From contig OZ022340.1 of the NCBI GenBank assembly GCA_963989245.1, forward strand, positions 46,957,948 through 47,021,947: a DNA stretch of 64,000 nucleotides, given 5' to 3'. The position numbers and the translations under genes were made by a program. A model generated the notes under the pieces. The model was not told the origin of the DNA. It saw nothing but the letters and a program-made list of their open reading frames with translations, and made no database searches. Shown piece after piece: positions 58,751-64,000 of this stretch (position 1 is its first letter; every line of letters starts with the position of its first letter). Origin of the DNA: Nansenia antarctica (lineage: Eukaryota; Chordata; Actinopteri; Argentiniformes; Microstomatidae).

Positions 58751-60902
58751 CCCCAACCACAGCCTCACTAATGCCCCTGCGGTATTTCAGGCCTTAGTGA
58801 ACGATGTCCTCAGGGACATGATAGGCCTGTTTGTCTTCGTATACCTGGATGACATTTTGATTTTTTCTAGGGACCCAGTCACCCATGTCCAGCATGTCCA
58901 TCGGGTACTCCAGCGTCTCCTCGAGAACCGGCTGTTTGTTAAAAAAGAGAAGTGCGAGTTCCATGTCCCGTCGGTATCTTTCCTGGGTTACATCATCGCT
59001 AATGGTCAGGTGAGGATGGACCCCGCTAAGGTGAGAGCAGTCCTGGAGTGGCCCGTCCCTGGTAACCGTAAGCAGCTCCAGCGATTCTTAGGGTTTGCTA
59101 ATTTTTATAGGCGGTTCATCCGCAACTATAGCCGTGTCGCGGTTCCACTCACTGCTCTCACTTCCACTTCCTGCCAGTTCCGATGGACCCCCGAGGCCGA
59201 GAAGGCCTTCCTCGACCTCAAGAACCGCTTTACCTCAGCACCCATCCTCGTTCAGCCGGATCCCTCCAGGCAGTTCGTGGTGGAGGCGGACGCCTCGGAC
59301 ACCGGGGTGGGGGCTGTCCTCTCCCAACGCGCTACGGACGGTAAGGTCCATCCCTGCGCCTTCCTGTCCCACCGTCTCTCTCCGGCGGAGAGAAACTATG
59401 ACGTGGGTAACCGTGAGCTGTTGGCCGTGAAGCTGGCGTTAGAGGAATGGAGGCATTGGCTGGAGGGCTCGGAACAACCCTTCCTCGTGTGGACTGACCA
59501 TCGAAACCTGGAGTACATCCGCACGGCTAAACGGCTCAATTCCCGCCAGGCCAGATGGGCGCTGGTTTTTGGCCGTTTTAATTTTTCCCTCACCTTTAGG
59601 CCGGGATCCAAGAACGTGAAGCCCGATGCCCTGTCCCGCCTTTACGACAAGGAGAGTGAGACCAGCTCAGTGCCAGACACCATCATGCCGGTCACCTGCG
59701 TGGTCGCGGCCGTCACCTGGGAAATTGAGGAGGCGGTCAGGACCGCTCAGCGGGCTCAGCCCGACCCGGGAAACGGTCCTCCTGGTCGCCTGTTCGTCCC
59801 TGACACCGTGAGATCCCGGGTGCTACTATGGGCTCACGCCTCCACCCTCACCTGCCACCCTGGGGTGACTAGGACCCTGGCGTTCCTCCGCCGGCGCTTT
59901 TGGTGGCCAACCATGCCTGAGGACACCAAGGCCTTTGTGCTGGCCTGTTCTGTATGTGCCCGGAATAAGTCTTCTAACCAGCCCAGTTCGGGCCTACTGC
60001 GTCCTCTGCCCATTCCCCGTCGCCCCTGGTCCCATGTGGCCCTGGATTTCGTTTCGGGTCTGCCCATGTCTGACGGCATGACGGTGATTTTGACTGTGGT
60101 TGACCGCTTTAGTAAATTTGCCCACTTTTTGCCCCTGCCCAAGCTTCCTACCGCCAGGGAGACGGCGGATCTGTTGGTGAGAGAGGTGTTCCGGCCCCAC
60201 GGCCTACCCACTGATGTGGTGTCTGATCGGGGACCACAGTTCACCTCAGCGGTCTGGAAGGCTTTCTGCTCCGGGCTGGGGGCATCCATCAGCCTGACCT
60301 CAGGGTTCCATCCCCAAACCAACGGTCAGGCGGAGAGGGCCAACCAGAAGCTGGAGTCCACCCTGCGCTGCTTGGTGTCTGCCAACCCTACTACCTGGGC
60401 AACCCAATTACCGTGGGTGGAGTACGCCCACAACACCCTGGCTACCTCGGCCACAGGTATGTCACCCTTTCAGTGCCTTTACGGCTATCAGCCTCCCCTG
60501 TTCCCTTCCCAGGAGGAGGAGATCCTGGTCCCGTCCGTCCAGGCTCACCTCCGCCGATGCCATAGGACCTGGCATCGGGCCCGTGCCACCCTTCTTCGGG
60601 CATCGGAGCGTTACCAACGACAGGCCAACCGTCGGCGCATCCCTGCTCCCAATTATGCCCCCGGGGACAAGGTATGGCTATCCACAAAATACCTACCACT
60701 AAGGACTGAATCCAGGAAGTTGTCCCAGAGGTTCATTGGTCCCTTCACCATTGAGCGGGTGATCAACCCCATGGTCATGCGTCTCAAGCTTCCCCGTACC
60801 CTCCGTGTCCATCCCTCCTTCCATGTTTCCCTCCTCAAACCTGTGTCCTCCAGTCCCCTGTCTCCTCCAGTTCCCGACCCACCCCCCCCCCAGGATGATT
60901 GA
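58751..60902 (+). pseudogene. Gypsy C pol from mid-RT to integrase
   Basis: Starts in the palm of the reverse transcriptase ([19 protein letters not shown], then [15 protein letters not shown]). RT connection and RNase H follow ([43 protein letters not shown]), then the integrase: zinc region ([10 protein letters not shown]...CSVCARNK), DDE core [34 protein letters not shown] and [14 protein letters not shown]. 701 codons are open, to 60902. The first RT motifs, protease and most of gag are lost, so the copy cannot move on its own. At 60885-60893 a C-run causes a frameshift before the chromodomain. Confidence 0.9.
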
Positions 60903-61118
60903 TGACCTCCCTGCCTACACCGTCCACCGCCTCTTGGATTCTCGTAGCCGTGGTCGAGGGTTCCAGTACCTGGTGGACTGGGAGGTCTATGGTCCTGAGG
61001 AGAGGTGCTGGGTCCCTCGGCAACAGATCCTCGACCCTACGCTCATCCAGGACTTCCACCGCCGACACCCCGGCAAGCCTGGTGGTCCGCCCAGAGGCGT
61101 CCGTCGGAGGGGGGATAC
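60899..61118 (+). pseudogene. Gypsy C chromodomain, in a shifted frame
   Basis: In the +1 frame after the C-run: [40 protein letters not shown] and [18 protein letters not shown]. The Y-x-V-x-x-L-x-x-R, Y-L-V-x-W and W-x-P patterns are those of a chromodomain fused to the integrase end, used in relatives to target chromatin. A slip in the C-run could have created the break. Confidence 0.85.
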
Positions 61119-61710
61119 TGTCACAGCTCCGCCCCTGGCTCATCAGACGTCGATCAGTGAACGATTAAGAGCGCCCCTGGCTCATCAGACGTCGATCAGT
61201 GAACGATTAAGAGCGCCCCTGGATCATCAGACGTCGATCAGTGGACGATTAAGAGCGCCCCTGGCTCATCAGCCATCAATCAGTGGTGCCAGGTGTGGAC
61301 GAATAAGACCGCGACTGGCTCCTACTTAAGCTCTGCTCCTGCTTCCAGTCATCGCCAGATCGTAACCACTTAATGGTTGGTTCATATGCTCGTTCCTGCT
61401 ATTCTTGACGTTATCCGATACCCTAGCCTAACCCTATTCTCCCTGTTCCCCGTTAAAGGATTCCCTGCCTGCCGACCTCCTGCCTGTCTGACTACCCGCC
61501 TACCTGCCTGACCCCCTGCCTGTCGGAGTACCTGCCTGCCTGCCTGATCCCCTGCCTGTCTGAGTACCTGCCTACCTGCCAGAACCCCTACCTGCACTAC
61601 CTACCCCCAGCCGGATTCCCCTAACCCCAAACCCTATAATAAAACACTGTTATTATCTTACTACCTGTTCTCCGTTGTCTGCTTCTGGGTTCCACCCTCT
61701 GGACGTGACA
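61119..61710 (+). repeat. 3' LTR of gypsy C
   Basis: 592 bp, preceded by GGAGGGGGGATAC, a polypurine tract. The minisatellite resumes directly after the GTAGT duplication. Confidence 0.92.
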
Positions 61711-62125
61711 GTAGTGTGTAAAGCCCAGTATGGTGGGGGTCTGTAGTGTGTAAAGCCCAGTATGGTGGGGGTCTGTAGTGTGTAAAGCCCAGTATGGTGG
61801 GGGTCTGTAGTGTGTAAAGCCCAGTATGGTGGGTCTGTAGTGTTTAAAGCCCAGTATGGTGGGGGTCTGTAGTGTGTACAGCCAAGTATGGTGGGGGTCT
61901 GTAGTGTGTAAAGCCCAGTATGGTGGGGGTCTGTAGTGTGTAAATCCCAGTATGGTGGGGGTCTGTAGTGTGTAAAGCCCAGTATGGTGGGGGTCTGTAG
62001 TCTGTAAAGCCCAGTATGGTGGGTCTGTAGTGTGTAAAGCCCAGTATGGTGGGGGTCTGTAGTGTGTAAAGCCCAGTATGGTGGGGGTCTGTAGTCTGTA
62101 AAGCCCAGTATGGTGTAAAGCCCAG
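61711..62125 (+). repeat. 30/32-bp minisatellite, block 2
   Basis: About 13 units of the array at 55062-57579, between the gypsy 3' LTR and an exon-like island. The last unit is incomplete and ends AAAGCCCAG at 62125. Confidence 0.96.
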
Positions 62126-62520
62126 AGAGCGTCCAGGGGGAGATGAAGTGATCGTGCTGTCAGACGAGGACGTGGAGGAGGGAGAGAAGGAGGGAGAGGA
62201 GAAGGAGGGAGAGGAGGAGGGGGCAGAGGGGGGGCCAGGAGTGTCAGCTGGTCTACGGGGCCCTGGGGGGCCTCTGTTGAAGGAGACCAGAGCCGCCAGC
62301 CAGCTGCCCACAAGCCTCCCTGGTGGAGCCGCCTGTAAGAGGAGCCTGGAGGAGGAGGAGGACGACAGCACCCAGGAGAGGAGGGCCAGCAAGAAGCCTG
62401 CCCTCCACCAAGACTCTGTGAACCTGAGGGACTTGCTGCTCCAGCATGATTGGCACTTTGAGGACACCTCAGAAGCTCTGCGCATCTCAGGACAGGACCA
62501 GCAGAGCTCCAACCCAGCTG
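62126..62520 (+). CDS. Exon-like island in the minisatellite (SMARCAD1-like?)
   Basis: A 395-bp stretch, open in one plus-strand frame, interrupts the array. It encodes GDEVIVLSDEDVEEGEKEGE (an acidic SUMO-interaction-like motif plus E-rich run), then KRSLEEEEDDSTQERRASKK and VNLRDLLLQHDWHFEDTSEA. The last segment resembles the second CUE domain region of SMARCAD1, a chromatin remodeller, but the match is from memory and weak. The left edge is AAAGCCCAG and the right edge GCTG followed by GTGGGGGTCTG, so both edges look like AG and GT splice sites. Phase is 1 in and 1 out. No other exon of the gene is visible. Confidence 0.5.
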
Positions 62521-64000
62521 GTGGGGGTCTGTAGTGTGTACAGCCCAGTATGGTGGGGGTCTGTAGTGTGTAAAGTCCAGTATGGTGGGTCTGTAGTGTG
62601 TAAAGCCCAGTATGGTGGGGGTCTGTAGTGTGTACAGCCCAGTATTGTGGGTCTGTAGTGTGTAAAGCCCAGTATGGTGGGGGTCTGTAGTGTGTAAAGC
62701 CCAGTATGGTGGGGGTCTGTAGTGTGTACAGCCCAGTATGGTGGGGGTCTGTAGTGTGTACAGCCCAGTATGGTGGGGGTCTGTAGTGTGTAAAGCCCAG
62801 TATGGTGGGTCTGTAGTCTGTAAAGCCCAGTATGGTGGGTCTGTAGTGTGTAAAGCCCAGTATGGTGGGGGTCTGTAGTGTGTAAAGCCCAGTATGGTGG
62901 GGGTCTGTAGTCTGTAAAGCCCAGTATGGTGGGGGTCTGTAGTCTGTAAAGCCCAGTATGGTGGGTCTGTAGTGTGTAAAGCCCAGTATGGTGGGGGTCT
63001 GTAGTGTGTACAGCCCAGTATGGTGTGGGTCTGTAGTGTGTAAAGCCCAGTATGGTGGGTCTGTAGTGTGTAAAGCCCAGTATGGTGTGGTCTGTAGTGT
63101 GTAAAGCCCAGTATGGTGGGGGTCTGTAGTGTGTAAAGCCCAGTATGGTGGGGGTCTGTAGTGTGTACAGCCCAGTATGGTGGGGGTCTGTAGTGTGTAC
63201 AGCCCAGTATGGCGGGGGTCTGTAGTGTGTAAAGCCCAGTATGGTGGGGGTCTGTAGTGTGTACAGCCCAGTATGGTGGGGGTCTGTAGTGTGTACAGCC
63301 CAGTATGGTGGGGGTCTGTAGTGTGTACAGCCCAGTATGGTGGGGGTCTGTAGTGTGTAAAGCCCAGTATGGTGGGGGTCTGTAGTGTGTAAAGCCCAGT
63401 ATGGTGGGTCTGTAGTGTGTACAGCCCAGTATGGTGGAGGTCTGTAGTGTGTAAAGCCCAGTATGGTGGGGGTCTGTAGTGTGTACAGCCCAGTATGGTG
63501 GGGGTCTGTAGTGTGTACAGCCCAGTATGGTGGGGGTCTGTAGTGTGTACAGCCCAGTATGGTGGGGGTCTGTAGTGTGTACAGCCCAGTATGGTGGGGG
63601 TCTGTAGTGTGTAAAGCCCAGTATGGTGGGGGTCTGTAGTGTGTAAAGCCCAGTATGGTGGGTCTGTAGTGTGTACAGCCCAGTATGGTGGGGGTCTGTA
63701 GTGTGTAAAGCCCAGTATGGTGGGGGTCTGTAGTGTGTACAGCCCAGTATGGTGGGGGTCTGTAGTGTGTACAGCCCAGTATGGTGGGGGTCTGTAGTGT
63801 GTACAGCCCAGTATGGTGGGGGTCTGTAGTGTGTAAAGCCCAGTATGGTGGGGGTCTGTAGTGTGTAAAGCCCAGTATGGTGGGTCTGTAGTGTGTACAG
63901 CCCAGTATGGTGGGGGTCTGTAGTGTGTAAAGCCCAGTATGGTGGGGGTCTGTAGTGTGTAAAGCCCAGTATGGTGGGGGTCTGTAGTGTGTAAAGCCCA
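62521..64000 (+). repeat. 30/32-bp minisatellite, block 3 (to window end)
   Basis: About 47 units, same family as 55062-57579, continuing past the window. Rare variants include GTGTGGG and GGCGGGGG. Confidence 0.97.

Larger units (their letters stand above)
57580..61710 (+). mobile_element. Chromodomain Ty3/gypsy retrotransposon C, inside the minisatellite
   Basis: LTRs at 57580-58207 (628 bp) and 61119-61710 (592 bp) begin TGTCACAGCTCCGCC and end GGACGTGACA. They differ by a 36-bp length change in a CCTGCCTG-rich tract and about three substitutions. The 5-bp target duplication GTAGT (57575-57579 and 61711-61715) is cut from the repeat unit itself. The gag start codon lies about 14 bp after the 5' LTR. 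Everything from mid-gag through protease to mid-RT is deleted. A chromodomain at the end of pol marks it as a chromovirus of the sushi/Tf1 type. Confidence 0.95.

Overview
The window reads as vertebrate nuclear DNA, most probably from a ray-finned fish. It has GT-AG spliced exons of vertebrate gene families, tRNA-derived SINEs with fish-type tails, L2-like, L1-like and Penelope-like retroelements, Ty3/gypsy elements (one with a chromodomain), hAT transposons, and many micro- and minisatellites. No bacterial or phage features are present. Gene identities come from reading translations by eye, without database searches.

Layout. 0.9-23.6 kb is a long inverted duplication: two ~2.4 kb arms (862-4278 and 21033-23573) carry the first exons of an animal heme peroxidase (MPO/EPX type) in opposite directions, about 16.8 kb apart. 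Only the right copy continues into exon 4 (to 23866). The left copy has an L2-like LINE in its exon 2; the right copy preserves the empty site. The spacer holds broken LINEs and a Ty3/gypsy element (8497-15020) with near-identical LTRs. That gypsy is split by a LINE, and the LINE is itself split by an intron-containing KDM4 fragment. The spacer also has a second, smaller inverted repeat (18560-20418). From 24 to 31 kb come a hAT fragment, one SLC6 transporter exon, the first exons of EXD1 with exon 2 tandemly duplicated, an intronless frameshifted RBMS retrocopy, and another hAT. 31.5-36.0 kb is a Ty3/gypsy element with apparently identical 256-bp LTRs, a 4-bp target duplication and open gag and pol, so it looks recently active. 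36-47 kb holds minisatellites, an L1-like fragment, the last HLTF exon, a GPAT4 first exon running in frame into a hAT transposase, and a full-length ZBED-type hAT with terminal repeats and a nested LINE. 48.9-50.5 kb is a five-exon CaBP2-like calcium sensor whose fourth EF-hand is interrupted by a MITE. 52.7-55.06 kb is the C-terminal part of an interferon-induced very large GTPase (GVIN) with one in-frame stop, running directly into a minisatellite of 30/32-bp units that extends to the window end. That array is split by a chromodomain Ty3/gypsy (57580-61710) and by an open, probably SMARCAD1-derived exon whose edges match splice-site-like motifs present in every repeat unit.

How it fits together. 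I see no operon-like or co-functional cluster. The striking property is that at least nine unrelated host genes are each represented by one or a few exons, in both orientations, among nested mobile elements. That could be a gene-fragment mosaic (segmental-duplication hot spot, B or sex chromosome, or TE-driven capture) or a partly misassembled repeat-rich contig. CaBP2 is the only host gene close to complete here.
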